Below are positions 31,580-40,524 of a DNA stretch of 64,000 nucleotides, piece after piece. The translations under genes and the position numbers were made by a program. The first letter of the stretch is position 1; each line of letters starts with the position of its first letter. The stretch lies in contig NZ_LR217717.1 of the NCBI RefSeq assembly GCF_900698945.1, positions 372,001-436,000 of the forward strand, in the 5' to 3' direction. This DNA comes from Buchnera aphidicola (Cinara laricifoliae). Lineage in GTDB: Bacteria; Pseudomonadota; Gammaproteobacteria; Enterobacterales; Enterobacteriaceae. Below the pieces are notes generated by a model. That model ran no database searches. It was given only the letters and a program-made list of their open reading frames with translations, and was not told where the DNA came from.

Positions 31580-31981
31580 ATGATTATTTTATCTTTCGAT
31601 TATGGCACTAAAAATATTGGTCTAGCTATAGCCGAAACAAACCTAAATTACTCAGTTCCAATCAAATCCGTAATACATGATAAAAAAAATATTTTTTGGA
31701 ATAAAATTGATGAAATAATAAATTATTGGAATCCAAAATATATAATTATTGGTTATCCTTACAAAATAAAAAAAAAAATAAATAAAAAAATTAAAAAATT
31801 TAGCTACCTATTAAAAACAAAATATAATAAAAATATTTTCTTATATAATGAAAATTATTCAACTAAAGAAGCTGAATTTTTTTCAAATAGTTATATAAAA
31901 AAAAAAAATAATTCATATTGTATACACTCTATTGCTGCAAAAATAATTCTTGATAGTTGGTTAAACAATAATTTTCATTAA
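31580..31981 (+). CDS. ruvX: YqgF/RuvX-family nuclease (16S rRNA maturation)
   Basis: RNase H-fold protein of the YqgF/RuvX family. Members are thought to act in pre-16S rRNA processing, and an older annotation is Holliday-junction resolvase. It is 133 aa. The first catalytic Asp lies in SFDYGTKNIGLA (about 5-16), the strand WNPKYIIIGYP contains the GxP loop, and YNENYSTKEAE carries a second acidic pair. The C-terminus keeps HSIAAKIILDSW. It is very Lys/Asn rich. Confidence 0.92.
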   Translation: MIILSFDYGTKNIGLAIAETNLNYSVPIKSVIHDKKNIFWNKIDEIINYWNPKYIIIGYPYKIKKKINKKIKKFSYLLKTKYNKNIFLYNENYSTKEAEFFSNSYIKKKNNSYCIHSIAAKIILDSWLNNNFH

Positions 31982-32079
31982 TATAATATATTTATTTTTT
32001 CAAATCAATATATTTTTATATAAAAAATCAAAATAATCATTATTATTATAATATTTACTTTAAATGATAATTAAATTTT

Positions 32080-33228
32080 ATGCACAATAAAAAATTATAT
32101 ACATTACCTCCCATCAGCTTATATATCCATATACCATGGTGTTTAAAAAAATGTCCATATTGTGATTTTCATTCATATAAATACTCACAGAGTATATCAG
32201 AAAAAAAATATATAAAACATATTATACGAGATCTAAAAAATGATAAAAAAATCATATCTAATAGATCTATTAAATCAATTTTTATTGGAGGTGGTACACC
32301 AAGTTTATTAAAAAGTAAAACTTTACTATATTTACTTACAGAAATAAAAAAAAATATATCTATTTCAAAAAAAATAGAAATATCTATAGAAGTTAATCCA
32401 GATATAAATCAAAAAAATAAATTACTAGAATATTATCAAGCAGGAATTAATAGATTCTCAATAGGTATACAAACATTTAATACAAATTTACTCGCAAAAA
32501 TTGAACGAAAATATAATAAAAAAAAAGCTATAAAACTAATTAATTCTATAAATCATATATCTCATAAAAATTTAAATATAGATCTAATGTATGGACTTCC
32601 TGAACAAACTATTGAAAATGTTTTAGAAGATTTATACCAAGTTATAAATTTAGAGCCCGAACATATATCATGGTATCAATTAAATATTGAACCAAATACT
32701 AAATTTTATACACAAAATATTAATCTGCCTTCACTTCAAGTAACAAAAATAATGCATTTAGAGGGAAAAAAATTACTAGAAAAATATGGATATATACAAT
32801 ATGAAATCTCTTCTTATTCTAAAAAAATCAAATATCAATGTCAACATAATTTAAATTATTGGAATTTCGGTGATTACATAGGTGTTGGATGTGGAGCACA
32901 TGGCAAAATAACTCAACCAAATCAAAAAATCATTAGAACTATAAAAACTAAAAATGATAACATTTATGTAACAAAAAAATATATAAAAAAAAAATATACT
33001 GTATCAACAAAAGATATTCCATTCGAATTTTTTTTAAATAAATTTAGGTTACTTCAACCAATTTATTATAAAGATTTTGAAAATCAAACTTATATTAAAA
33101 AAAATAAAATTAATAAAAAAATTACTATAGCTATAAAAAAAAATTATTTAATACAAACTACTAATGCATGGTATATTACTGATATCGGAAGAGAAAAAAT
33201 AAATTCACTACTATTGATTTTTTTATAA
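32080..33228 (+). CDS. hemW: Radical SAM heme chaperone HemW
   Basis: HemW is a radical-SAM-fold protein that inserts heme into respiratory enzymes, formerly annotated as an oxygen-independent coproporphyrinogen oxidase. It is 382 aa. The cluster motif is WCLKKCPYC (Cx3Cx2C, about 21-28), followed by the SAM-binding GGGTPSLL and a C-terminal domain. As in enteric bacteria it lies downstream of yqgF and near trmB-mutY-yggX; yggS, yggT, rdgB and the others between are gone. Confidence 0.92.
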   Translation: MHNKKLYTLPPISLYIHIPWCLKKCPYCDFHSYKYSQSISEKKYIKHIIRDLKNDKKIISNRSIKSIFIGGGTPSLLKSKTLLYLLTEIKKNISISKKIEISIEVNPDINQKNKLLEYYQAGINRFSIGIQTFNTNLLAKIERKYNKKKAIKLINSINHISHKNLNIDLMYGLPEQTIENVLEDLYQVINLEPEHISWYQLNIEPNTKFYTQNINLPSLQVTKIMHLEGKKLLEKYGYIQYEISSYSKKIKYQCQHNLNYWNFGDYIGVGCGAHGKITQPNQKIIRTIKTKNDNIYVTKKYIKKKYTVSTKDIPFEFFLNKFRLLQPIYYKDFENQTYIKKNKINKKITIAIKKNYLIQTTNAWYITDIGREKINSLLLIFL

Positions 33229-33263
33229 AATATATTAATTTTAATAATTAATATTAATAAAAA

Positions 33264-33986
33264 TTATCTTGTATTAAATTGATATTTATAATCAAAAATA
33301 TTTTTTTTTAATAATAAAGCTTTTTTTTTAAATTTAGTATCATTTTGCACAGTTAGTAATGGAAACATAGCTGTTTCAAAAAAAACACGTCTAAATTCAG
33401 AAAATAAAGAAATTATATTATATATTTTTTTTGAATATAATAAACAATCTGTCATGATATGTAAAAAACCATTATAAATAATTTTCTTTAATATCAATGC
33501 TATAAAATGATTATTTATTAATCTCCTCTTATGATGTTTAGTTTTAAACCAAGGATCCGGAAAAAAAATTTGAAAAATACTAATTGTTTTATTAGGAATC
33601 ATATATGTAAGTACATCTACTATATCATGAAATATTAATTTTACATTAGTGATTTTCTTTGCATAAGCATATCGAATAGCTGTTAATATACTTTTTGGAT
33701 ACACTTCTACACCAATAAAATTTATATGAGGATTATTTAAAACTTTTTCTATAAATAATATTCCATCACCAAATCCAATTTCTACAATACACTGTTGATT
33801 TATAGGAAATAAATCTAACAAATTAAACTGGATACGATTAAAATTAATTCCGTATATTTTCCAATATATTTCAATATTCTCTATTTTTTGTATTTTTAAA
33901 TTTCTTTTCCTCATCACATAACTTTTTATTGATGTTGAAAAATTTCTGTTTTTATTAAAAAATAAATCGTTTGCTGAAATCATCAT
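33264..33986 (-). CDS. trmB: tRNA (guanine-N7-)-methyltransferase
   Basis: Forms m7G46 in tRNA variable loops using SAM. It is 240 aa. SAM-binding VEIGFGDGILFIEK (about 68-81) and the family signature FFPDPWFKTKHHKRRL are conserved. It is convergent with hemW and divergent to mutY, matching the enteric trmB-mutY arrangement. Confidence 0.95.
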   Translation of the reverse strand: MMISANDLFFNKNRNFSTSIKSYVMRKRNLKIQKIENIEIYWKIYGINFNRIQFNLLDLFPINQQCIVEIGFGDGILFIEKVLNNPHINFIGVEVYPKSILTAIRYAYAKKITNVKLIFHDIVDVLTYMIPNKTISIFQIFFPDPWFKTKHHKRRLINNHFIALILKKIIYNGFLHIMTDCLLYSKKIYNIISLFSEFRRVFFETAMFPLLTVQNDTKFKKKALLLKKNIFDYKYQFNTR

Positions 33987-34119
33987 TTGATATCACCGAT
34001 AAAATCTATCATATATATGAATTAAAATCTATTAATTACAAATTTTTTATTTTAATATAATTTATATCTATAAAATTTATATAAAAATACTATTTTTTAA
34101 TCAAAAAAGTAGGATAAAT

Positions 34120-35415
34120 ATGCTATTTTCGCAAAAAATATTAAACTGGTACCATATTTTTGGAAGAAAAAATTTACCTTGGCAAAAAAAAAACATATAT
34201 CTTATTTGGATATCTGAAATTATGTTACAGAGAACACAAGTTAAAACAGTAATCCCATATTTCAAAAAATTTAAAAAAAATTTTCCTACTCTTAAATCAT
34301 TAGCATATGCTAATATAAATGAAATTTTATATTTATGGAGCGGTTTAGGTTATTATCAAAGAGCTCATAATATACATAAAACCGCTATTATTATTCAAAA
34401 AACACATAATGGAATTTTTCCAAAAAATATCAATGAAGTAAAAAAATTACCTGGAATAGGTCCATCCACAGCAGGAGCGATTTTATCATTTGCATACAAT
34501 TTTATATATGCTGTTTTAGACAGTAATGTAAAACGCATATTAATACGATACCATGCTATTAATATAAATTATAAAACAAAAAACCAATTAGATAAAATAT
34601 TATGGAAATTAATTAATCAATATATTCCTATTCATCAATCTAGAAAATTCAATCAAGCTATGATGGATATCGGTTCAATCATTTGTACTAATAAAAATCC
34701 TAGTTGCTCTATATGTCCTTTACATAATACTTGTAAATATTATATTCATAAAATAAATTTTAAAGAACTTGTACATAAAAAAAAAAATAGAATTGGTATC
34801 TTGTTTTCTATTATAAAATATAAAAATATGTATTTGTTAAAACAACAAAATCGAATTTCTATTTGGAAAAGTCTGTTTTATTTTCCTATAACATTTTTCT
34901 CAATATCTAAAAAAAAATATGAAAAATTTAAAAAAAAAATAAATAATTTAAATACAATAATTAATCCATTTATACATTACGCTAGTAATGTACAACTATA
35001 TATTTATTCACACACTATAATAATTAAAAAAAAAAAAATAATAAAAAATATCAATCAAAAGAAAATATGGTATGATATTTTAAAAGAAAGAAAAATTGGT
35101 ATTCCTGCTCCAGTAAAAAAAATATTAACTCTATTAAAAACAAAATTAATCAAAAAAAATATGAAAAAAAATAATATACGTATAATTTTTTGTTCTTTTT
35201 TAAGAAAAAACGCAGAAGGTCTTGATTATCCGTTTTTTACAGGTAAAACGGGTAAAAAAATTTATGAGGAAATTTCTAAAGAAGCATGGTGTCATTGGTT
35301 AAAAGAACAAACAAAAATTATTAATGAAAAAAAATTGAATATGTTTATAAAAAAAGATAGAAAATATATAAAAAATAAAATGAAAAAATTTTTTTTCGAC
35401 AAAATACAAAATTAA
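34120..35415 (+). CDS. mutY: Adenine DNA glycosylase MutY fused in frame to YggX
   Basis: Residues 1-347 are a complete MutY (E. coli 350 aa), which removes A opposite 8-oxoG. It has catalytic Glu in WISEIMLQRTQ, helix-hairpin-helix LPGIGPSTAGAIL with catalytic Asp in LDSNVKR, the 4Fe-4S motif CTNKNPSCSICPLHNTC (Cx6Cx2Cx5C), and a C-terminal MutT-like domain ending PAPVKKILTLLK. The frame then runs without a stop straight into the initiator Met of YggX (residue 348). The junction is an A8 tract (35152-35159). With seven A residues MutY would end at a TGA overlapping the yggX ATG (ATGA). The fusion may therefore be real, or made and unmade by slippage. Confidence 0.93.
   Translation: MLFSQKILNWYHIFGRKNLPWQKKNIYLIWISEIMLQRTQVKTVIPYFKKFKKNFPTLKSLAYANINEILYLWSGLGYYQRAHNIHKTAIIIQKTHNGIFPKNINEVKKLPGIGPSTAGAILSFAYNFIYAVLDSNVKRILIRYHAININYKTKNQLDKILWKLINQYIPIHQSRKFNQAMMDIGSIICTNKNPSCSICPLHNTCKYYIHKINFKELVHKKKNRIGILFSIIKYKNMYLLKQQNRISIWKSLFYFPITFFSISKKKYEKFKKKINNLNTIINPFIHYASNVQLYIYSHTIIIKKKKIIKNINQKKIWYDILKERKIGIPAPVKKILTLLKTKLIKKNMKKNNIRIIFCSFLRKNAEGLDYPFFTGKTGKKIYEEISKEAWCHWLKEQTKIINEKKLNMFIKKDRKYIKNKMKKFFFDKIQN
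35161..35415 (+). CDS. yggX: YggX-like Fe(II)-trafficking protein (C-terminal part of the mutY frame)
   Basis: This is the yggX segment of the fused frame; its own ATG is at 35161. It has 84 residues against 91 in E. coli. It keeps RIIFCSFLRKNAEGLD with the conserved Cys, KIYEEISKEAWCHW and INEKKLNM, and lacks the last several residues. The family protects Fe-S enzymes from oxidants and is implicated in iron handling; MutY itself is an Fe-S enzyme. No ribosome-binding site precedes the internal ATG, so independent translation would need coupling to mutY. Confidence 0.85.
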   Translation: MKKNNIRIIFCSFLRKNAEGLDYPFFTGKTGKKIYEEISKEAWCHWLKEQTKIINEKKLNMFIKKDRKYIKNKMKKFFFDKIQN

Positions 35416-35429
35416 AAATAAATTTAATA

Positions 35430-35460
35430 AAAAATTATTTTTAATTAATAAATAATTTTT
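35430..35460. terminator. A/T-only hairpin between convergent yggX and sbcB
   Basis: The 10-bp perfect stem AAAAATTATT/AATAATTTTT has an 11-base loop and ends in a T run on the plus strand and in T after the mirrored arm on the minus strand. It lies in the 43-base space between the two convergent genes. A stem of A/T pairs only is weak, so the call is tentative. Confidence 0.35.
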
Positions 35461-36907
35461 AACTCAAATTATTTATTATATAAATAATCTGATTAACATA
35501 AATTATTAATTGCTCTAATAAAAAAAAATTTTTTTTATCTAAACGATGTTTTAATTGCAAAAATCTAATTTTTCTTATATATTTTTTAATATAAGTAGAA
35601 TTAATTTTATGTTTACAATATAATTGCCATCGTTTAATTTCATTAAAATTTAATAATTTTATAAAATTTCTTGCTTTTAAACGAAAAAAAATTTCTTTAA
35701 TTCTCGTATCAATAAATTCAGGATACCAATTTATCCATTGTAATGGTACATGAGAATGAATAAAAGAAAATAACATTTTATCTGAAGAATTAAAAAAATT
35801 TTTATATAACATTAAATCTACATTATCATCTACTTCATTTTTTTCACTTTTTAAAAAAAAAGATAAAATCCAATTTTTTAATAATGTATTATTTTTTAAT
35901 AAAAAAAAATTTTTTTGACATCTTGAATAATTTATATTTAATCTTTTGCAATCTTGTTTAGAAAGTGAATTATATGAAAAAAATAGAGGAGATTTATTTA
36001 TACATACAACTTGTATTCCACAATCAAATAATTGATGAATCTTTAATTTATCACGAACACAATATGAATATAGATGAAATATTTTCTTAAAATTTATCGA
36101 TAAATTAATAATAATTAAATTATTATTAAATTTTGGATGCATACCTAAAATCATTATACAACCAAAATTATTGTTTTTAGATCCAAAAAAACTAGATAAA
36201 TAAAAAAAAGGTTTATTATAATTCTGAGAAATAAAATTTAATATAAATTTTTTATGAGATATTTTATATAAAAATAAAAAAAATTTTTTATTCTTTTTAT
36301 ATAAAAATTGTACTATTAAAAAAGTAGCCATAACATCAGAATATGCATCATGAGCATTAATATGTATAATATTATTAATTGATGTTATATCAGATAATTT
36401 AAAACTAACAGTACCATTAATTTTACGATACCATAACATAGTTTTAGGATAAAAAATATAAAAAGCACGTACAATATTCAAAACATCCCAACTAAAATTA
36501 CCATTTTTCCAACTCCATTCATATGGATCTAATAAATTTCTATAAAAAATATTACGAGTTATTAAATTATCAAAATTAATATTATTATATCCTATAATAC
36601 AGGAATTTTTTTGTGAAAAAATATCATAAATTTTTTTAGTAAAACAATATTCATTTAAACCATACTGTTGCGTATATTGAGGTAATATTTTAGTAATTAA
36701 AATAGAATTAGGATCTGGCAAATAATCTATAGGAGGGTAGCAAAACAAAATTGTTTTTTTACGAATAAATTTAAAATCATTATCTGTTTCTATACTACAA
36801 AATTGAGCAACTTTATCTAAAGATATATTTAATCCGAAAGTTTCATAATCATAGAAAATAAAAGATTTATTTATAACAATATCAGTGGTATTATTTTGCA
36901 TTAACAT
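35459..36907 (-). CDS. sbcB: Exodeoxyribonuclease I
   Basis: 3'-5' single-strand DNA exonuclease used in recombination and repair. It is 482 aa against 475 in E. coli. DnaQ-type motifs are FIFYDYETFGLN (catalytic DxE), GYNNINFDNLITRNIFYRN and NAHDAYSDVMAT (HxAxxD-type). The SH3-like and C-terminal helical parts have diverged and are rich in Lys and Phe. Ahead of it, on the same strand, is tRNA-Asn. Confidence 0.93.
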   Translation of the reverse strand: MLMQNNTTDIVINKSFIFYDYETFGLNISLDKVAQFCSIETDNDFKFIRKKTILFCYPPIDYLPDPNSILITKILPQYTQQYGLNEYCFTKKIYDIFSQKNSCIIGYNNINFDNLITRNIFYRNLLDPYEWSWKNGNFSWDVLNIVRAFYIFYPKTMLWYRKINGTVSFKLSDITSINNIIHINAHDAYSDVMATFLIVQFLYKKNKKFFLFLYKISHKKFILNFISQNYNKPFFYLSSFFGSKNNNFGCIMILGMHPKFNNNLIIINLSINFKKIFHLYSYCVRDKLKIHQLFDCGIQVVCINKSPLFFSYNSLSKQDCKRLNINYSRCQKNFFLLKNNTLLKNWILSFFLKSEKNEVDDNVDLMLYKNFFNSSDKMLFSFIHSHVPLQWINWYPEFIDTRIKEIFFRLKARNFIKLLNFNEIKRWQLYCKHKINSTYIKKYIRKIRFLQLKHRLDKKNFFLLEQLIIYVNQIIYIINNLS

Positions 36908-36974
36908 AAAATTAAATTAATAAAAATTTTTAATATGAGTCTATATCTAGTATATATAAAATATATCCTATTAT

Positions 36975-37047
36975 CTCCCCTGACTGGACTCGAACCAGTG
37001 ACATACGGATTAACAGTCCGCCGTTCTACCAACTGAACTACAGAGGA
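36975..37047 (-). tRNA. tRNA-Asn (anticodon GUU)
   Basis: Minus-strand cloverleaf with acceptor TCCTCTG/CAGGGGA (one G-U pair) and anticodon loop CTGTTAA giving GUU. It is 73 bases including the discriminator G and near-identical to enteric tRNA-Asn. CCA is not encoded. Confidence 0.96.
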
Positions 37048-37229
37048 ATATATTAAATATATATCATATTAAAATTTTTATGTCAATTAATAATTAAAAA
37101 TATATTTTAATTTTATAAAAATTAATTCATCATTCAACCATAAAATTTAATAAAAAGTATAGATTAGTATTGAAAATTGATTTATAATAACATTATTAAG
37201 ATTAATATTATTTAAATTAAATAATTTTA

Positions 37230-37302
37230 GGCCCTTTAGCTCAGTGGTTAGAGCACACGACTCATAATCGTTTGGTCGCTGGTTCAAATCCAGCAAGGGC
37301 CA
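37230..37302 (+). tRNA. tRNA-Ile2 (CAU anticodon, lysidine type)
   Basis: The anticodon loop CTCATAA reads CAU, but the body (GGCCCTTTAGCTCAGTGG..., ...GGTCGCTGGTTCAAATCC) matches enteric ileX, not elongator tRNA-Met. It should therefore be modified to lysidine by TilS and read AUA, a heavily used codon in this A/T-rich genome. CCA is not encoded. Confidence 0.88.
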
Positions 37303-37357
37303 TATAATAATGTATTAAATATAATTTTTTATATTTATATATATGCGTATTATTTAT

Positions 37358-37765
37358 TTATATATAAATAAATTTTATTCTTTTATTTGAAATAAATGAT
37401 AATCGAGCAAATTTATCGCCTGGATTAATATCAAAATCTTTATTACTACAATTCCATATAGATATTTTTAATTCATCTTTATAGGAATTAAAAATACTAA
37501 ACGGATTTCCTATTACAATATTATATTTTTTTTTTATAATAGCAAGTGGATCAATAACTATACGAATAGTACTATCAAATGAATTTACTAAAATTCCTGT
37601 AGAAATTAATGATGTTTTTTTAGATAAAATAGATATAGATTCTTTAATACAAGCTATTAAAAAAAAACTAAAAAATTTTTCACATGAATATTCAGGAAAA
37701 AAAAAATCTGTTTTAAGGCGTAAATCAATAATTTTTATTTTAATTTCTGAAAAATCCGTATACAT
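37358..37765 (-). CDS. dut: Degenerate dUTPase-like protein
   Basis: The fold of dUTPase is recognisable: IKIIDLR at the start, ISTGILV, NIVIGN, LKISIWNCSN, and motif 4 as INPGDKFARLSF. The catalytic motifs are gone. Motif 1 (GSAGLDLRA in E. coli) is CEKFFSFFLIA, motif 2 (PRSGLG) is DPLAIIKKK, and motif 3 with the catalytic Asp (LIDSDYQG) is SIFNSYKDE. The C-terminal motif 5 arm is missing (135 aa against 151-152). The frame is nonetheless open, and an AGGA at good spacing supports the second ATG as start. It lies upstream of neither coaBC nor slmA, but in the dut-rplI arrangement I recall for Buchnera. It is probably inactive as a dUTPase. Confidence 0.75.
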   Translation of the reverse strand: MYTDFSEIKIKIIDLRLKTDFFFPEYSCEKFFSFFLIACIKESISILSKKTSLISTGILVNSFDSTIRIVIDPLAIIKKKYNIVIGNPFSIFNSYKDELKISIWNCSNKDFDINPGDKFARLSFISNKRIKFIYI

Positions 37766-37794
37766 AAAATACATTCCTATAACATAAAAATATT

Positions 37795-38244
37795 TTATTT
37801 TGATAAAATTGAAACCTGAATTTCAGTAGAAATATTTTTATACGGATTAAAAATAACTTGATGAATGCCTAAATACCGTAATAACCCTTGAGGTAATTTA
37901 ATTTCATGTTTTTTAACAAAAATACCCATTAATAATAAATTATTTATAATATCTTTAACGCCAATTGAACCAAAAATTTTATTTTTCTTACTCGATTTCA
38001 TAAAAAAAACAACAGAACCAATTAATTTAAGATCATTAATTCTATTCATAATTTGATTTATTTTTTCAGATTCTTTTTTTTCAGCAAATATTCTAGTTTG
38101 TTCAAAAATTTTAATATTTTCAGAAGTAGCTAACAATGCTTTTTTCATAGGTATTAAATAATTTCTAGCATATCCGTTTTTTACAGAAATTAATTGACCT
38201 TTTTGACCTAATTTGTCTATAGAATTAATTAAAATAACTTTCAT
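37795..38244 (-). CDS. rplI: 50S ribosomal protein L9
   Basis: Two-domain elongated protein at the L1-stalk base. It is 149 aa, equal to E. coli, from the start MKVILINSIDKLGQKG; the frame is open ten codons further but the family start is clear. N-domain GYARNYLIPMKKA is conserved. The C-domain ends in the strand STEIQVSIL. It is last in rpsF-rpsR-rplI; priB, which lies between rpsF and rpsR in enteric bacteria, is absent. Confidence 0.97.
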   Translation of the reverse strand: MKVILINSIDKLGQKGQLISVKNGYARNYLIPMKKALLATSENIKIFEQTRIFAEKKESEKINQIMNRINDLKLIGSVVFFMKSSKKNKIFGSIGVKDIINNLLLMGIFVKKHEIKLPQGLLRYLGIHQVIFNPYKNISTEIQVSILSK

Positions 38245-38304
38245 AAAATATGAATGCCTTAAAAAATTATTCAAAATGTTATAGAAGAAAATAATTAGCG
38301 GTTT

Positions 38305-38532
38305 TTACTGATGCTGATCAGTATATGGCATTAAACCAATAAAACGAGCTCTTTTAATTGCACGAGCTAATTGTCTTTGATATCTTGCTTTTGTTCCTGT
38401 AATACGACTAGGGACAATTTTTCCACTTTCAGTAACGTAATTCTTTAATGTAACTATATCTTTATAATCTATCTGCTTTACTCCTTCTGCTGTAAAACGA
38501 CAGAATTTTCTACGACGAAAATAACGTACCAT
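38305..38532 (-). CDS. rpsR: 30S ribosomal protein S18
   Basis: 75-aa partner of S6 on the platform, full length, starting [13 protein letters not shown] with [26 protein letters not shown]. It carries a GAGG ribosome-binding site and lies between rpsF and rplI. Confidence 0.98.
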   Translation of the reverse strand: MVRYFRRRKFCRFTAEGVKQIDYKDIVTLKNYVTESGKIVPSRITGTKARYQRQLARAIKRARFIGLMPYTDQHQ

Positions 38533-38611
38533 ACCTTACACCTCTTAATTCTATTTATTAAGTAATAATATTGAAATTAATTTATAAAATATAAATATTT
38601 TTAATCTAATA

Positions 38612-38992
38612 TTATTTAATAATAACTTGATTTTGATTATTTTTAATAGATATTGATTCTTTTTTAATGTATTCCTGTGTTTGTAACATAGGTGACTTTT
38701 CTTTAAAAGCTTCATTACATAAAAGAATAAGGTAACGAATAATATTTATATTAAATTTAAAATCATTTTCTAAATCTTGCATATATTGAATAGAAATTTC
38801 AATATTCATAAGGACATAATGAGCTTTTTTTAACTTATTAATAGTATATGATAAAGAACGTTGCCCCCAATCTTCTAAACGATGTATAACTCCTTTTTTA
38901 GATTTTATCATATTTGAATAAAATTCAATAATATGTGAAATTTTATCACTTTTATCAGGATGAACCATTAATATTATTTCATAATGACGCAC
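38612..38992 (-). CDS. rpsF: 30S ribosomal protein S6
   Basis: 126 aa, MRHYEIILMVHPDKSD and EDWGQRSLSYTINKLKKAHYVLMNIE typical of S6. It forms a dimer with S18. The C-terminal tail lacks the Glu run seen in E. coli S6. It is the first gene of rpsF-rpsR-rplI. Confidence 0.97.
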   Translation of the reverse strand: MRHYEIILMVHPDKSDKISHIIEFYSNMIKSKKGVIHRLEDWGQRSLSYTINKLKKAHYVLMNIEISIQYMQDLENDFKFNINIIRYLILLCNEAFKEKSPMLQTQEYIKKESISIKNNQNQVIIK

Positions 38993-39408
38993 AAATAAAA
39001 CTCCTTTAAAATATATAAAATAAATTATTTAAAATAATTATTTTTAATAATATTTAATTTTATTAAAAAAACATATATATATAAAATTTAAAAATAAATT
39101 TTATATATAAAGCTTATATTTTTAAAATTTAAATAAAATATACTATATATTAACATAATTATATTTATGAAAAAAATAGTTTTAATAAAATTAAAAATAA
39201 TTATTATAATAATTATCAATTACAATCCACAATATTTCATGAAATAAAATATTTTATAATATATAAAAATTAAATATATAAATATGTTATTTAAAAAATC
39301 AAAAAATTATATTTTTCATTGCAAAAAAATTATTATATATAATTATTATATAATAAAAAAATTATATATTTATATTTAATTATAGTGATTTAATTCAATA
39401 AAATTAAT
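38993..39408. other. 416-base A/T gap between rpsF and miaA
   Basis: No convincing gene. Less reduced Buchnera that I remember carry several genes here (rnr, purA, hflC, hflK and hfq). None is legible. The best small frame, a 25-codon ATG frame at about 39167 of Lys/Ile repeats, looks like chance. Confidence 0.6.
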
Positions 39409-40347
39409 TTAAATTTTATTTTGTAATATTTTTTGAATACTTTGAATTAATAAATCTTTCTGATTATCATATATTAATGTAATATTTTTCCATTTATTTA
39501 ACCAGGTCAATTGATGTTTAACTAATTGCAAAGTAGATTTAATTGTATTATCAATCATCTCTTGATATGAACATTTATTTTGTATATATAACCACATCTG
39601 CTTATAACCTATACTATTTATAGAGGGCAAAGAAAGATTTAAGTTTTTATTTTTATATAAATTACGTACTTCTTCTTCAAGCCCGCAATCTAACATATAA
39701 TGAAATCTTCGTACTATTTTAGTATATAAAATGGTTTTATTGTAAGGAATCAAACCAAACTGAAATATTCGATATGGTAATTTTTTATGAACTGATTGAA
39801 TTAATCGACTTCTCGGTTGACCGCCTGAAACAAAGAATATTTCAACAGCCCGTAAAACTCTTTGTATATCATTTATATGAATTTTTTTACTAGAAATTGG
39901 ATCTATTGTTTTTAAAATATCAAATAATTTTGTTTTTTGTTCTAGACAAATATTTTTATATATATAATTTCTTATTAAAGAATTAGATGGAGGTAGGGAG
40001 GCAAATCCATTTAATAATATTTTAAAATAAAACATTGTGCCACCTACTAATAAAGGAATTTTTCCAGATTTTAAAATATTTTTTATTTCTTGAGTAGCAT
40101 CCTTATAAAAATCTATAACAGAATAAATATTCTGAGGTTTTATAATATTAACTAATCGATAAAAATTTTTTTGTAAATCTTTTTCAATAGGTTTATCTGT
40201 TCCAATATCTAATCCTTGATATATTAATTTAGAATCTACACTCAGTAATTCTATTTTAGGAAATTTTTTTTTTATCTTTAGAGATAATTCACTTTTACCA
40301 ATTGCGGTAGGACCCATTAAAAATAATACAACTGATTGATTATTCAT
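39409..40347 (-). CDS. miaA: tRNA dimethylallyltransferase
   Basis: Adds dimethylallyl to A37 of tRNAs reading U-starting codons. It is 312 aa with P-loop MGPTAIGKSEL (about 11-21), the DSKLIYQGLDIGTDKP substrate motif and VGGTMFYFK. mutL, which follows miaA in enteric bacteria, is missing. Confidence 0.96.
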   Translation of the reverse strand: MNNQSVVLFLMGPTAIGKSELSLKIKKKFPKIELLSVDSKLIYQGLDIGTDKPIEKDLQKNFYRLVNIIKPQNIYSVIDFYKDATQEIKNILKSGKIPLLVGGTMFYFKILLNGFASLPPSNSLIRNYIYKNICLEQKTKLFDILKTIDPISSKKIHINDIQRVLRAVEIFFVSGGQPRSRLIQSVHKKLPYRIFQFGLIPYNKTILYTKIVRRFHYMLDCGLEEEVRNLYKNKNLNLSLPSINSIGYKQMWLYIQNKCSYQEMIDNTIKSTLQLVKHQLTWLNKWKNITLIYDNQKDLLIQSIQKILQNKI

Positions 40348-40524
40348 TTTTAATTTTATCTTAGTTTATAATAAAAATATATTTATGCTTAAAATTTAAA
40401 ACACTAATTGTTTTATATAATTATATAATAATATCGTTTATTAATAATTATATAATTATATATTTAATATAGTAAAATACTAATCAATTTATTTAAAAAA
40501 ATAATTTTTATTATTAATTAAAAA

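Noticed and set aside
37230-37302. Reading the CAU tRNA as elongator tRNA-Met
   Set aside because: Acceptor, D and T arms match the lysidine-modified tRNA-Ile2 rather than tRNA-Met.
39167-39244. 25-codon frame starting MKKIVLIKLK in the rpsF-miaA gap
   Set aside because: Considered as an hflK/hflC remnant, but it is low-complexity Ile/Lys with no alignable feature.
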